From Gammaproteobacteria bacterium (lineage in GTDB: Bacteria; Pseudomonadota; Gammaproteobacteria; Ga0077536), in assembly GCA_021773835.1 (NCBI GenBank), contig JAJFJQ010000073.1, forward strand, positions 558,001 to 622,000: a DNA stretch of 64,000 nucleotides, written 5' to 3'. Below the pieces are notes generated by a model. The model searched no databases. It saw only the letters and a program-made list of their open reading frames with translations, and was not told the DNA's origin. Made by a program: the position numbers and the translations under genes. This document shows positions 1 through 11,942 of the stretch, one piece after another; position 1 is the stretch's first letter, and the number at the start of each line of letters is the position of its first letter.

Positions 1-2
1 TC

Positions 3-56
3 GTCATTGACGGCGCAGGCTACTTCGCTTCCATAGCCAATAAATTTTCTTTCTAG
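3..56 (+). CDS. rpmF: Probable C-terminal end of ribosomal protein L32 (partial)
   Basis: An open frame enters from the left edge and stops with TAG at 54-56, four bases before plsX. The visible tail reads VIDGAGYFASIANKFSF. The D-x-x-GY core resembles the end of bacterial L32 (typically DGYYRGR). rpmF lies directly upstream of plsX in most proteobacteria, and that context is the main support. With only 17 residues visible the call is tentative. Confidence 0.5.
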   Translation, partial: VIDGAGYFASIANKFSF

Positions 57-60
57 GGCA

Positions 61-1074
61 ATGGAGATCTCCATCGCGCTTGATGTCATGGGTGGCGACG
101 TCGGCCTCGCGGTGACAATCCCGGCTGCTCAACTCGCGTTGAACAAGCATGCTGGATTGTCGCTGTATTTAGTCGGCCAAGAGACGGAAATTGCGAGGCA
201 TCTCGCTCGGCTAAGCAGTTCTGAACAATCCCGTTGCAATATCGTACACGCACCGCAGCAGGTCGAGATGGACGACAAGCCTTCGAGTGCACTACGTAAT
301 CGACGTGAATCATCAATGCGTTTTGCAATCGATTTAGTCAAGGACGGTCGTGCTCACGCAGCCGTCAGCGCCGGCAATACCGGTGCGCTAATGGCCATTG
401 CGCGATTCGTTCTCAAAACTATTCCGGGGATCGATCGCCCAGCTATATGCGGACTCATGCCGGGTACTAATGGCGTAACTCACATGCTCGATCTCGGCGC
501 GAATGTTGATTCCAGCTCCGAAGAGTTATTTCGTTTTGCGGTCATGGGCTCGGTCCTTGCGAGCGCGATAGGCGATAAGGAAAACCCGACTGTTGCGCTT
601 CTCAATATAGGCGAGGAGGAAATAAAAGGTAACGATCGGGTCAAGCAAACTGCATCGTTGTTGGAGGCGAGTGAACTAAATTATTTTGGATTTGTGGAAG
701 GCGACGATATTTTTAAAGGCACGGTCGACGTGGTTGTGTGCGATGGGTTTGTCGGCAATGTTGCATTGAAATCCAGCGAGGGTGTTGCCCGAATGCTGAC
801 ACAGTTTGCGCGTGATGAATTTGGCCGTAACTTATTTAGAAAGTTGACTGCGATTTTCGCTAAACCCGCGTTGACCGCAATGCGCAATCGCGCAGATCCT
901 GGGCGCTATAATGGTGCGAGTCTATTGGGCCTGAAGGGCATCGTCGTTAAGAGCCACGGCGGCGCCGATGCTGCATCGCTGGCCAATGCAATCGATGTTG
1001 CAGTTGTCGAAATTGAAAACAACGTGCCCGACCGGATAAGTGATCATATAGAAAGATTCTTGGTCGCTACTTAG
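61..1074 (+). CDS. plsX: Phosphate acyltransferase PlsX
   Basis: PlsX converts acyl-ACP and phosphate to acyl-phosphate, which feeds PlsY in phospholipid synthesis. The protein is a peripheral membrane enzyme. At 337 residues it has the normal family length. It opens with the hallmark IALDVMGGD, and carries HMLDLGANVD near residue 142 and VVVCDGFVGN near 225. The ATG at 61 follows the preceding stop by four bases. It heads the plsX-fabD-fabG-acpP-fabF cluster. The next gene starts only 35 bases downstream and is fabD, so the fabH often found here is absent. Confidence 0.96.
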   Translation: MEISIALDVMGGDVGLAVTIPAAQLALNKHAGLSLYLVGQETEIARHLARLSSSEQSRCNIVHAPQQVEMDDKPSSALRNRRESSMRFAIDLVKDGRAHAAVSAGNTGALMAIARFVLKTIPGIDRPAICGLMPGTNGVTHMLDLGANVDSSSEELFRFAVMGSVLASAIGDKENPTVALLNIGEEEIKGNDRVKQTASLLEASELNYFGFVEGDDIFKGTVDVVVCDGFVGNVALKSSEGVARMLTQFARDEFGRNLFRKLTAIFAKPALTAMRNRADPGRYNGASLLGLKGIVVKSHGGADAASLANAIDVAVVEIENNVPDRISDHIERFLVAT

Positions 1075-1109
1075 AACACCATTTAATAGCCGATTTCTAA
1101 ACATCTCTT

Positions 1110-2075
1110 ATGTCAGTCAAAACTGCCTTTGTACTACCCGGCCAAGGTTCACAATCGGTGGGAATGTGCGATGCTTTGCGCCGGGACTTTCCGGCGGTCA
1201 ATTCCCGATTCGAATTAGCGGCTGAAATCCTGGGTTACGACCTTGGCGCGATCATGACCGATGGCCCAATCGATAAGCTTAACCAGACGGAAACGACGCA
1301 ACCAGCAATGCTGCTTGCTAGTATAGCAACTTGGGACGCTTGGCAGGCTTGTGGCGGGCCTCGGCCTGACTACTTGGCCGGACACAGTTTCGGCGAATAC
1401 TCGGCCTTAGTTTGCGCGGACGCAATCCGATTTGAAGATGCCGTATTTCTCGCCGCGGAGCGTGGACGTTTCATGCAAGAGGCGGTACCGGCCGAGCGTA
1501 GTGCGGTTTACGCGGTGCTGGGTTTAGAGGAAGACGAACTTGGCGAGTTGTGCGTGCAGGCGGCTGAAAATCAGGTCGTGCAGTGCGCCAACATTAATGC
1601 GCCCGGACAAATTGTGCTGACTGGCGATCGGGAGGCTGTCGAGCGTGCCTGTGCCCTTGCCACCAAAGCTGGCGCCAAAAAAGTCATCCCATTGGCGGTC
1701 AGCGCGCCGGTGCATTGTGACCTGATGCTCCCTGCTGCAGCACGGCTCGCCGAGCACATTAACAAGATCGAAATTAGTGTGCCGGAAATTCCAGTGATCC
1801 ATAATGTCGACGCCAAACCGCGCGATAATGTTGTCGGTATCCGTGATGCGCTGATCGACCAAATGGCGTCACCCGTACGTTGGCGGAACACTGTCGAGTT
1901 CTTCGCTGCGCACGGAGTCGGCAGCGCAATTGAATGTGGCCCAGGGAAGGTGTTGTCGGCACTAGTGCGGCGCACCTGTAAAGCGATTAAAACATACGCG
2001 CTGAGCGACGCAGAAAGCATCAAAGTCGTAATAGGAGAGTTACATAGCGCTAGTGACCACGGAGATCTCAGATGA
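1110..2075 (+). CDS. fabD: Malonyl-CoA:ACP transacylase FabD
   Basis: FabD loads malonyl groups onto acyl carrier protein for fatty acid elongation in the cytosol. At 321 residues it is of usual size. It shows the N-terminal FVLPGQGSQ and the nucleophile elbow GHSFGEY with Ser93. SAPVHCDLM near residue 198 supplies the catalytic His, and ECGPGKVL lies near the C-terminus. The ribosome site is weak. Its TGA overlaps the fabG start (ATGA), so the two are probably translationally coupled. Confidence 0.96.
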   Translation: MSVKTAFVLPGQGSQSVGMCDALRRDFPAVNSRFELAAEILGYDLGAIMTDGPIDKLNQTETTQPAMLLASIATWDAWQACGGPRPDYLAGHSFGEYSALVCADAIRFEDAVFLAAERGRFMQEAVPAERSAVYAVLGLEEDELGELCVQAAENQVVQCANINAPGQIVLTGDREAVERACALATKAGAKKVIPLAVSAPVHCDLMLPAAARLAEHINKIEISVPEIPVIHNVDAKPRDNVVGIRDALIDQMASPVRWRNTVEFFAAHGVGSAIECGPGKVLSALVRRTCKAIKTYALSDAESIKVVIGELHSASDHGDLR

Positions 2076-2812
2076 CTGATCGAAAATGCGCGGTTGTGAC
2101 TGGCGCAAGCCGAGGAATCGGTAGAGCGATCGCAAAAGGGCTCGCTCAAGCCGGATACGTCGTGGTCGGCACGGCGACCGGTGACGTCGGCCTGCAAGCG
2201 ATCGAATCAACCTTGTGCGCCGAACATTCCGGTTGCATCGCGTTAGCGTTGAATGTCACAGACGACGAATCAATCGAGCAGTTTATTGCCGATCTAGACG
2301 CACATGAAATTAAGCCGCAGGTCTTGGTAAATAATGCGGGGGTTACTCGCGATAACTTGTTATTACGCATGAAAGATGACGAATGGAATGACGTAATAGC
2401 AACAAATCTATCGGCGATATTCAAACTATCAAAACCGCTACTGCGCCCGATGCTTAAGGCGCGATTTGGGCGCATAATCAACATTGGGTCAGTTGTCGGT
2501 TCAATGGGAAACCCCGGCCAATCGAATTATGCAGCGGCAAAGGCCGGTATGATTGGATTAACGAAATCACTCGCGCGCGAAGTCGCCAATCGCGGGATCA
2601 CGGTCAATGCGATCGCCCCGGGATTTATTGATACAGATATGACCCAAGCACTCACATCCGAACAGCGTGAAAAAATGCTCGCGCAAGTGCCGGCTGGACG
2701 ACTTGGTGACGTTGACGAAATTGCCGCGGCGGTCGTTTTTCTGGCGTCCGATTCTGCCGGCTATATTACTGGCGAAACACTGCATATCAACGGTGGCATG
2801 CATATGATCTAA
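2072..2812 (+). CDS. fabG: 3-oxoacyl-ACP reductase FabG
   Basis: FabG performs the NADPH-dependent reduction of 3-oxoacyl-ACP in each elongation cycle. This 246-residue classical short-chain dehydrogenase has the TGASRGIG nucleotide loop at residues 10-17, NNAG at 87-90, and the catalytic set Ser140, Tyr153 and Lys157 (SNYAAAK). It ends with the typical ETLHINGGMHM. The start overlaps the end of fabD by four bases. Confidence 0.96.
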   Translation: MTDRKCAVVTGASRGIGRAIAKGLAQAGYVVVGTATGDVGLQAIESTLCAEHSGCIALALNVTDDESIEQFIADLDAHEIKPQVLVNNAGVTRDNLLLRMKDDEWNDVIATNLSAIFKLSKPLLRPMLKARFGRIINIGSVVGSMGNPGQSNYAAAKAGMIGLTKSLAREVANRGITVNAIAPGFIDTDMTQALTSEQREKMLAQVPAGRLGDVDEIAAAVVFLASDSAGYITGETLHINGGMHMI

Positions 2813-2924
2813 ATGTCTCATTGCGGTCTCCGTACAGCGAAATCGGCAATGAGCAATTTCCGCACCACAATCACTTTATACTTTTGTTTTTAAATGGTTA
2901 TTTTGCAGTACGCGCTGTCGTTGC

Positions 2925-2952
2925 TTGCAAGATATTTGGTTTCCACTAAACT
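2925..2952 (+). promoter_or_regulatory. Candidate sigma-70 promoter for acpP
   Basis: TTGCAA at 2925-2930 and TAAACT at 2947-2952 are separated by 16 bases, about 50 bases before the acpP start. The 190-base gap after fabG is large for this cluster and fits separate strong expression of acpP. This is a judgement from sequence only. Confidence 0.4.
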
Positions 2953-3002
2953 ATCACCCGCCGCAGCCCAGGCTGCAGTTGACTGGGGAGGAAGGTCAAG
3001 CA

Positions 3003-3239
3003 ATGAGTAGCGTTCAAGAGCGTGTAAAAAAGATCGTCGTCGAACAATTAGGCGTCAAAGAAGAAGAGGTTACAGATGAGGCATCGTTCGTTGATGACCT
3101 TGGCGCCGATTCGCTGGACACCGTTGAATTGGTGATGGCATTGGAAGAAGAGTTTAAAACTGAAATACCAGACGAAGAAGCCGAAAAGATCACCACTGTC
3201 CAGCAAGCGATCGATTACATCACCGCGAACCTGGATTAA
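3003..3239 (+). CDS. acpP: Acyl carrier protein AcpP
   Basis: AcpP carries acyl chains on a phosphopantetheine arm. The 78-residue acidic protein shows the attachment motif GADSLD, in which the Ser receives the prosthetic group, and the family start [12 protein letters not shown]. The frame is open further upstream, but this ATG lies just after a strong GGGGAGGAAGG ribosome site and matches the family N-terminus. A hairpin terminator follows before fabF. Confidence 0.97.
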   Translation: MSSVQERVKKIVVEQLGVKEEEVTDEASFVDDLGADSLDTVELVMALEEEFKTEIPDEEAEKITTVQQAIDYITANLD

Positions 3240-3263
3240 ACTACAAGCTTGCATCAATTATGG

Positions 3264-3297
3264 AAGGCCGCGATTTCGAATAGAACGCGGCCTTTCA
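3264..3297 (+). terminator. Hairpin terminator/attenuator between acpP and fabF
   Basis: Inverted repeat AAGGCCGCG (3264-3272) and CGCGGCCTT (3286-3294), with a 13-base loop and a short T run. It lies after acpP and before fabF. It could give high acpP output with partial read-through, an inference from position. Confidence 0.65.
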
Positions 3298-3331
3298 TGT
3301 TTGTAGAGCAAGGTCCCCGAGGAAATCAATT

Positions 3332-4567
3332 GTGTCACGCCGAATCGTAGTTACAGGTCTAGGTGTTGTATGCCCGGTCGGTAATACAACGGAAGATTCC
3401 TGGAACAATATCGTTGCCGGTGTCAGTGGCATTGCACCGATCACCTGTATCGACACCTCAGGCTTTAACGCTAAGATTGGCGGCAACATTAAGGATTTTG
3501 ATGTCGAGCAATACATAAGCAAAAAAGAAGCGCGACGGATGGACCCGTTTATCCATTACGGCCTTGCCGCCTCCGTGCAAGCGATCGATGATGCGGGTCT
3601 CGAAATTAACGATAAAAATGCCCGTCGGGTCGGCGCCTGTATCGGCTCTGGGATCGGTGGGCTTCCGGGTATTGAACAAGCCTACCAATCCTACTTAGAT
3701 GGCGGGGCACGAAAGGTGTCCCCATTTTTCGTCCCCGGTAATATCATCAACATGGTTGCTGGCAACTTATCGATCCGGTACGGCTTTAAGGGGCCGAACT
3801 ATGCGATGGTCACGGCTTGTTCTACCGGCGCTCATTGCATTTCAAACGCCGCACGTATGATTGAACGTGGCGATGTCGATGTGATGATAGCCGGCGGGTC
3901 GGAATTTGCCACGAGCTACACTGGGCTCGGTGGGTTTGCATCGGCTAAGGCTCTCTCAACGCGTAACGACGATCCGGAACGCGCAAGCCGACCGTGGGAT
4001 CTCGAACGTGACGGTTTCGTCCTCAGCGACGGTGCGGGCATCGTGGTGTTGGAGGAATTGGAGTATGCGAAACAGCGAGGCGCGACGATTTATGCCGAGC
4101 TTGCTGGTGCTGGAATGAGCAGCGACGCGTTTCACATCACGGCACCGTCGACCGATGGAGAGGGCGCGGCATATTGTATGGAACTCGCAATCGATGACGC
4201 GGGACTCAACAAGGAGGAGGTTGACTACATCAATGCCCACGGAACCTCTACTCCAGCTGGCGACAAAGCAGAAACCGATGCGGTGAAACGCTACTTTGGA
4301 GAGCATGCGTATAAGCTCGCCATGAGTTCGACAAAATCGATGGTGGGTCACATGCTGGGTGCTGCCGGCGGCGCCGAAGCGGTATTCTCGATCTTATCGA
4401 TCCGAGATCAGATCGCACCACCTACGATCAATCTGACCAATCCCGATCCGGATTGCGATCTAGATTACGTACCGAACGAGGCGCGTGAGATGAAGATCGA
4501 TGTTGCAATGACGAATTCGTTTGGGTTTGGAGGCACCAACGGCACACTAGTTTTCAAACGGATTTAA
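3332..4567 (+). CDS. fabF: 3-oxoacyl-ACP synthase II FabF
   Basis: FabF performs the decarboxylating condensation of malonyl-ACP with acyl-ACP. The 411-residue thiolase-fold protein has the nucleophile Cys163 in TACSTGAH, the first catalytic His in NAHGTSTPAGD and the second in SMVGHMLGAAGG. It ends in the glycine-rich FGFGGTNG loop. The start is GTG, supported by GAGGAA about ten bases upstream. Confidence 0.96.
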   Translation: MSRRIVVTGLGVVCPVGNTTEDSWNNIVAGVSGIAPITCIDTSGFNAKIGGNIKDFDVEQYISKKEARRMDPFIHYGLAASVQAIDDAGLEINDKNARRVGACIGSGIGGLPGIEQAYQSYLDGGARKVSPFFVPGNIINMVAGNLSIRYGFKGPNYAMVTACSTGAHCISNAARMIERGDVDVMIAGGSEFATSYTGLGGFASAKALSTRNDDPERASRPWDLERDGFVLSDGAGIVVLEELEYAKQRGATIYAELAGAGMSSDAFHITAPSTDGEGAAYCMELAIDDAGLNKEEVDYINAHGTSTPAGDKAETDAVKRYFGEHAYKLAMSSTKSMVGHMLGAAGGAEAVFSILSIRDQIAPPTINLTNPDPDCDLDYVPNEAREMKIDVAMTNSFGFGGTNGTLVFKRI

Positions 4568-4623
4568 CGCGATCCAGGACGTCGTTAGCAAGTTCGTTCG
4601 ACCAATTTCTGCCGAGCCCCGCG

Positions 4624-5444
4624 ATGATTCTAGTGAATGGTGCTCACGCTCAAGGCGTTTCCGTACTCGACCGAGGCCTCGCTTACGGCGATGGACTATT
4701 TGAGACGCTTGCGTTGGTCGAAAACGAGATCCTTAATTGGCCGCGCCATATAGAGCGACTCCGTCTAGGCTGCGACACCTTGAATATCCCACAACCCGAT
4801 TTCGCGGCCCTCGACGCGGAAGCACATGAGGTTGCTGCCGGCTTTGATCGAGCGGTGGTAAAGATCATCATTACGCGTGGTAGCGGCGGGCGCGCTTACA
4901 CACCTCCCGAGAAAATTGTACCGACCCGGATCGTGACACGGCATGAGTGGCCGGACGATTACGCCGAGCGCGAGCGATCAGGGATACGCGTGTGTGTCGC
5001 CCGGCATCGACTACCTCGCCACCCGCAACTTGCGGGCCTAAAGCATTTGAATCGTCTGGACCAGGTGCTGGCGAGTTTCGACCTCACGAAGTGCGACGCT
5101 ACGGAGGCACTGATGCTCGACACCAGTGATTTCGTCATTGAGGCGACGCGCTGTAACTTATTCATTGTTAGCGACGCCCGGTTGGTGACGCCGAACTTGG
5201 ATAATTGCGGTGTCCGCGGTGTCATGCGCTCGGTCGTATTGCACGTTGCGGACACGCTACGGATAGGCGTGGATGAAGTAGATTTGAGGCTTGAGGATCT
5301 ATACCAGGCCGACGAAGTATTCCTATGCAACGCCATCGCTGGGATCTGGCCGGTGATCGAAATCGACCAAGCACAGCGAGTTTTTTCCATCGGCGAGACC
5401 ACGCGTGCCCTTCAGGCCGCTGTGCGCGCCGGCGGCTACCATCC

Positions 5445-5448
<4 letters not shown>
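4624..5448 (+). CDS. pabC: Aminodeoxychorismate lyase PabC
   Basis: PabC is a PLP enzyme that releases pyruvate from 4-amino-4-deoxychorismate to give p-aminobenzoate for folate. The 274-residue fold-type IV protein shows SVLDRGLAYGDGLFETL near the N-terminus, the PLP lysine Lys140 in LAGLKHLNRLDQ and the cofactor-binding EATRCNLF. Its stop overlaps the mltG start (ATGA). The pabC-mltG pair is widely conserved in proteobacteria. Confidence 0.93.
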
Positions 5449-8103
<2,655 letters not shown>

Positions 8104-8112
8104 GAGAGGTAA

Positions 8113-8469
8113 ATGGCCGCAAGCGGTAAAAACCCACGCCAGGGGATCTTATCGTTAACGATACGCGACAAGAGCTCGCTCTATGCCGCCTATATGCCGT
8201 TCATAAAGAATGGCGGATTATTTATCCCTACTAACAAGAGTTATAAGATCGGCGACGAAGTTTTCATGCTCTTAACGCTTACCGATAGCAAAGAAAAGTT
8301 GCCGGTTGCGGGTAGAGTCGTGTGGATCACGCCGTCCGGCGCTCAAGGCAATCGGAATGCTGGAATCGGTGTCCAATTTAGTGAGCTCGACAATGGCGCG
8401 ACCCGCAACAAGATCGAAACACAGCTGGCTGGCGCCCTTAAATCAGACCGCCAAACCCATACAATGTAA
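8113..8469 (+). CDS. pilZ: PilZ-domain type IV pilus protein
   Basis: This 118-residue protein matches the stand-alone PilZ needed for type IV pilus assembly, found between holB and tatD in Pseudomonas and relatives. The visible core is FIKNGGLFIPTNKSYKIGD followed by LPVAGRVVWITPSG and GIGVQF. The usual RxxxR and D/NxSxxG c-di-GMP binding motifs are not evident, as in the pilus-type PilZ. A GGAGAGG site precedes the ATG, nine bases after holB. Confidence 0.88.
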   Translation: MAASGKNPRQGILSLTIRDKSSLYAAYMPFIKNGGLFIPTNKSYKIGDEVFMLLTLTDSKEKLPVAGRVVWITPSGAQGNRNAGIGVQFSELDNGATRNKIETQLAGALKSDRQTHTM

Positions 8470-8523
8470 CGTCGGCGCCGGCTCCCACACCGGAACCCTA
8501 GTGGGGATCCCCGTGTTTGATCG

Positions 8524-9321
8524 GTGTCGACACGCGTGCAACTTGTAGACTCCCACTGTCATTTGCCCTTGGTGGCATCCCCGGAGCGCGGCATAGCAGA
8601 TATCGTCGATAGTGCCATGGATGCCGGCGTGTCCCACATGCTGTGCGTTTGCGTGCAGTTGGAAACGTTTAGCGACGTACGCCAAGCCGCGGTAGACCAC
8701 GATAACGTATTCGCCTCCGTCGGCGTGCACCCGAATACCGATGATGACGCGCGTGAACCGTCGATTGAAGAGTTGTTGGAGCTCGGCCGCGACCCGTTGG
8801 TCGTGGCGATCGGTGAGACCGGACTAGATTATTTTCGCAGTGAGGGCGATCTAGAGTGGCAACGCGATCGCTTTCGTTGTCACATCCGCGCGGCGCGCAC
8901 GCTCGGCAAACCGCTAATCATTCATACCCGTGAGGCAGCAGCCGACGTTATTTCTATCTTAGATGAAGAAAACGCAAGGGACGTCGGCGGCGTGATGCAT
9001 TGCTTTGTCGACGACTGGGATACGGCTGCCGCCGCGATGGACCTTGGGTTCTACATATCGATATCCGGCATTGTGACCTTTAAGTCGGCCGGCGATTTGC
9101 GCGAGGTGGCGCTACGCATACCCGCGGATCGCCTGCTCATTGAAACCGACTCGCCGTGGTTGGCCCCGGTGCCAAAACGCGGTAAACAAAACGAACCGGC
9201 CTTCGTCCGCCACACCGCTGAATTTCTGGCTGGGCTGCGCGGCGTGAGTGTCGATGATCTTGCCACGGTTACTGCTGGGAATTTTTTTAAATTATTTAAT
9301 GTTAATCAACAATTAAAATAA
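8524..9321 (+). CDS. tatD: TatD family metal-dependent hydrolase/DNase
   Basis: TatD-family proteins are two-metal TIM-barrel nucleases. The 265-residue protein shows VDSHCHL (His11, His13), GETGLDYFR with the metal-bridging Glu, IIHTREA, GVMHCFVDD and ETDSPWLAPVP, the complete family set. The start is GTG with no strong ribosome site; a GTG four codons later (8536) is an alternative. It closes the plsX-to-tatD block. Confidence 0.93.
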   Translation: MSTRVQLVDSHCHLPLVASPERGIADIVDSAMDAGVSHMLCVCVQLETFSDVRQAAVDHDNVFASVGVHPNTDDDAREPSIEELLELGRDPLVVAIGETGLDYFRSEGDLEWQRDRFRCHIRAARTLGKPLIIHTREAAADVISILDEENARDVGGVMHCFVDDWDTAAAAMDLGFYISISGIVTFKSAGDLREVALRIPADRLLIETDSPWLAPVPKRGKQNEPAFVRHTAEFLAGLRGVSVDDLATVTAGNFFKLFNVNQQLK

Positions 9322-9340
9322 AATACTTAATGTATTTTAT
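9318..9340 (+). terminator. AT-rich perfect hairpin at the end of tatD
   Basis: ATAAAATAC (9318-9326) and GTATTTTAT (9332-9340) pair perfectly around TTAAT and overlap the tatD stop codon. There is no clean T tract, so termination is only a suggestion from position. Confidence 0.35.
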
Positions 9341-9508
9341 AAGAAATTTGACGCCATCCAAACGAGCTGGCCTCAACTTGCTCTAGCTACTTGCAAGGCT
9401 CGCCATCGATGAACGTCGGGCTAAATAACACGACCGAGGTCATTAGCGTCCGCGCGACGCTATAATTTGTCGGCGGACATCGATTCAATATTCGACGGAG
9501 GGAACAAT

Positions 9509-9913
9509 ATGGCAGTGCAATCACTCGATCATTATTTGGTATTCGCAGGCGATCTCGAGGCGACCAAGGAATTCTACGTCGACACAATAGGACTCGAGGT
9601 TGGTTTCCGCCCCCCCTTCGAGTTTCCCGGATACTGGCTCTATATCGACGGAAAGGCTGTCGTGCACCTCGCCGCGGATGATGGCAGCGGTAATTTTGAG
9701 AAATATCTGGACAAGCCGGAGAAGGCGCCCGATGGCGGCACCGGCGCTTTGGACCATATTGCGTTTCGGTGCGGAGACATAGATGATTTTCGGGCCAGAC
9801 TCGATGGCATGGATGTCCAATATAAGCATCGCGTCGTGCCCGATTTCGACCTACAGCAACTGTTCCTTGATGATCCCGACGGCCTCATGATCGAACTCAA
9901 TTTTTTCGACTAA
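9509..9913 (+). CDS. VOC (glyoxalase/bleomycin resistance) family protein
   Basis: A 134-residue single-module vicinal-oxygen-chelate protein. It has SLDHYLVFAGDLEATKEFY at the start, GKAVVHLAA, ALDHIAF near residue 84 and DPDGLMIELNFFD at the end. The two His (DHY and DHI) and the terminal Glu are placed as the usual metal ligands. The ATG follows GGAGGGAACAAT; an upstream in-frame ATG-like start lacks such a site. The substrate cannot be told from sequence. It lies upstream of an FAD monooxygenase on the same strand. Confidence 0.8.
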   Translation: MAVQSLDHYLVFAGDLEATKEFYVDTIGLEVGFRPPFEFPGYWLYIDGKAVVHLAADDGSGNFEKYLDKPEKAPDGGTGALDHIAFRCGDIDDFRARLDGMDVQYKHRVVPDFDLQQLFLDDPDGLMIELNFFD

Positions 9914-10001
9914 GTGCACTGAAAATTTGCAGCCAAAAACTCGGAACCCTTGGGCCTACGGCGCATCCAGCGTGCTCGATTCCGTTACTTAGTAGTGAGC
10001 G

Positions 10002-11237
10002 ATGACAGCAATACGGGGAAGCGTTGGGGTCATTGGCGGCTCGATGGCAGGCCTGACCGTCGGTTTATTGCTGCGGCATCAAGGCTGGGATGTTCACATT
10101 TTTGAACGTAGTGGTGAGGAGCTTGCCAGCCGTGGTGCCGGCATCACACCGCACCAAGAGTTGTTCGACGCGTTCCGACAAGCTGGAGCCGATATCGAAA
10201 ACGCGATGGGGGTTGAGGCGCACGGGCGTATCTTGTTCGCGCAAGACGGGGCCATCGCTGCGCAAATAGAGGCACCGCAATTATTCACTTCCTGGGGACT
10301 GTTGTACCGATTTCTACGTAAGAAATTTCCTGACGACCGCTATCACAATGGCGCAATCGTAACGAGCGTGGCAGCTAAAGATCAGGCGGCGGTGGTGAGT
10401 TTTGATGACGGATCCCATGAGACCTTCGACTGGGTCATCGGGGCCGATGGCCTACGCTCTGTCGTCCGTGAATCAGTCGCACCTGAGCTGAAATTGAGCT
10501 ACACAGGCTACGTCGCATGGCGTGGCCTGGTACCCGAGTCGCTTATTCCCGCGGCTGTCAGGCAGCAACTCGAGTGTCGCATGGCGTTCTATCTACCACC
10601 GGGCGAGCACATGCTCGGCTATACAGTGGCCGGACCAAATGACAACTGTAAACCGGGGGCACGCTCTTACAATTGGGTTTGGTACCGTCCAACGCCTGCG
10701 GGGCACGCGCGCACGGAGATGTTTACCGATGTGGATGGAAATTATCAACCGGATGGTATTGCTCCGCAGCAGATCCGGGCTCGCGTAACGGCAGCAATGC
10801 GAGAGGACGCCAAACGTCTTTTGCCACCCCAATTCCAAACCGTGATCGACAAAACCGAGCAACCATTTATCCAGCCGATTGTAGAACTCGCGTGTGAAAG
10901 GCTGTTATTTAAACGAGTCGCCTTGATCGGTGATGCGGCTTTCACCGCACGACCGCACATCGGCTTTGGCGTCTCGAAGGCCGCTGCAGACGCAGCAACA
11001 TTGGCGCATGCGTTCGAAAAACCCGCAGAAGACCTAGTCGCAGCGCTAATCGAGTGGGAGCACGAACGGCTCCGAGTGGGTAGTGCATTGCTCAAGCGCA
11101 GCGCAGATCTTGGCTGTTACCTGAGCGGTGCGCCGCAAACCGAACACGATGCAGCTCGTTATGAGGCGTTCCGCCAGCCCGATGTCCTGATGCGCGGGAT
11201 CGCCGCAATAGACCCTTATGAATCTCTTGCCGGGTGA
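10002..11237 (+). CDS. FAD-dependent aromatic-type monooxygenase
   Basis: A 411-residue class A flavoprotein monooxygenase. It has the dinucleotide fold VIGGSMAGLTVGLLLRHQGW at residues 9-28, the second FAD/NADPH motif DWVIGADGLRSVVR near 146-159 and RVALIGDAAFTARPHIGFGV near 304-323. Class A enzymes hydroxylate activated aromatics such as phenols and hydroxypyridines. The SMAGL variant resembles 2,6-dihydroxypyridine hydroxylase-like members, but the substrate is not fixed. It ends 12 bases before the next gene. Confidence 0.8.
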   Translation: MTAIRGSVGVIGGSMAGLTVGLLLRHQGWDVHIFERSGEELASRGAGITPHQELFDAFRQAGADIENAMGVEAHGRILFAQDGAIAAQIEAPQLFTSWGLLYRFLRKKFPDDRYHNGAIVTSVAAKDQAAVVSFDDGSHETFDWVIGADGLRSVVRESVAPELKLSYTGYVAWRGLVPESLIPAAVRQQLECRMAFYLPPGEHMLGYTVAGPNDNCKPGARSYNWVWYRPTPAGHARTEMFTDVDGNYQPDGIAPQQIRARVTAAMREDAKRLLPPQFQTVIDKTEQPFIQPIVELACERLLFKRVALIGDAAFTARPHIGFGVSKAAADAATLAHAFEKPAEDLVAALIEWEHERLRVGSALLKRSADLGCYLSGAPQTEHDAARYEAFRQPDVLMRGIAAIDPYESLAG

Positions 11238-11249
11238 GGACTGATCTAG

Positions 11250-11870
11250 ATGGCGAAAACCTTTATCGCGGGCGAAGACTATTGTGAAGTCTATGTGGAG
11301 CCGCGGCATCGATTCCACCTGCGTAATGCCTATACGAATATTTACGAGATTGAGCTGCCACATGATTGCTTCACCCAATTTCATCGGCATGCGGAGGATA
11401 CGGTCTATTTCGTTATCGCCGATGCGAACGTCGAAGAATCTTTTCTAGATAAACCGTCGAAACTCACCACCGCGTCGTTTGGCGGCACCTTGTGTCGCTC
11501 GCACCGTGAAGAGCATTTAATCCATCAGGTAAAAAATATCGGCGACAACGTCATGCATATGGTGGGCGCCGAAGCGTTGCAACGCACGCCGACAGTTGGT
11601 GCCATGCCGCTAACTTTCGAGGGTTTTACCCAATCATGGGACTCAAGCAGGTTTCGGGTTTATGAAGTTCAAGCCGAGGCGGCACCCAGTCCAATAACCT
11701 TCGCTATATTTGGTCTTCTCGTCACGCTAGTCGAGACCACCGTCACTGTGATGGGGGACGGTGGATCGGCCACTGTGCGACTGGCACCGGGCTGCTTTGT
11801 GTGGATCGAGCCGCCCTATACGGTATGTCTCGATCGCACCTTTTGTGGGCTCTTCGCCGAATGGATATGA
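11250..11870 (+). CDS. Cupin-like hypothetical protein
   Basis: A 206-residue protein with two weak cupin-like halves. The first has CFTQFHRHAEDTVYFVI near residue 39 and SHREEHLIHQVKNIGDN. The second ends in APGCFVWIEPPYTV. No catalytic assignment is possible. It is 12 bases downstream of the FAD monooxygenase and almost certainly co-transcribed, so a role with that enzyme's product is plausible but unproven. Confidence 0.6.
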   Translation: MAKTFIAGEDYCEVYVEPRHRFHLRNAYTNIYEIELPHDCFTQFHRHAEDTVYFVIADANVEESFLDKPSKLTTASFGGTLCRSHREEHLIHQVKNIGDNVMHMVGAEALQRTPTVGAMPLTFEGFTQSWDSSRFRVYEVQAEAAPSPITFAIFGLLVTLVETTVTVMGDGGSATVRLAPGCFVWIEPPYTVCLDRTFCGLFAEWI

Positions 11871-11942
11871 GACACTGCTTCGCTTAATTAAACTCGACGA
11901 CTCTGACCTGAGTACTGCGGCGCAAGGAGGCGCCTGTGAACT

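Noticed and set aside
1571-2197. Reverse open frame of about 200 codons across fabD/fabG
   Set aside because: It covers two conserved genes on the other strand and its composition is that of an antisense shadow.
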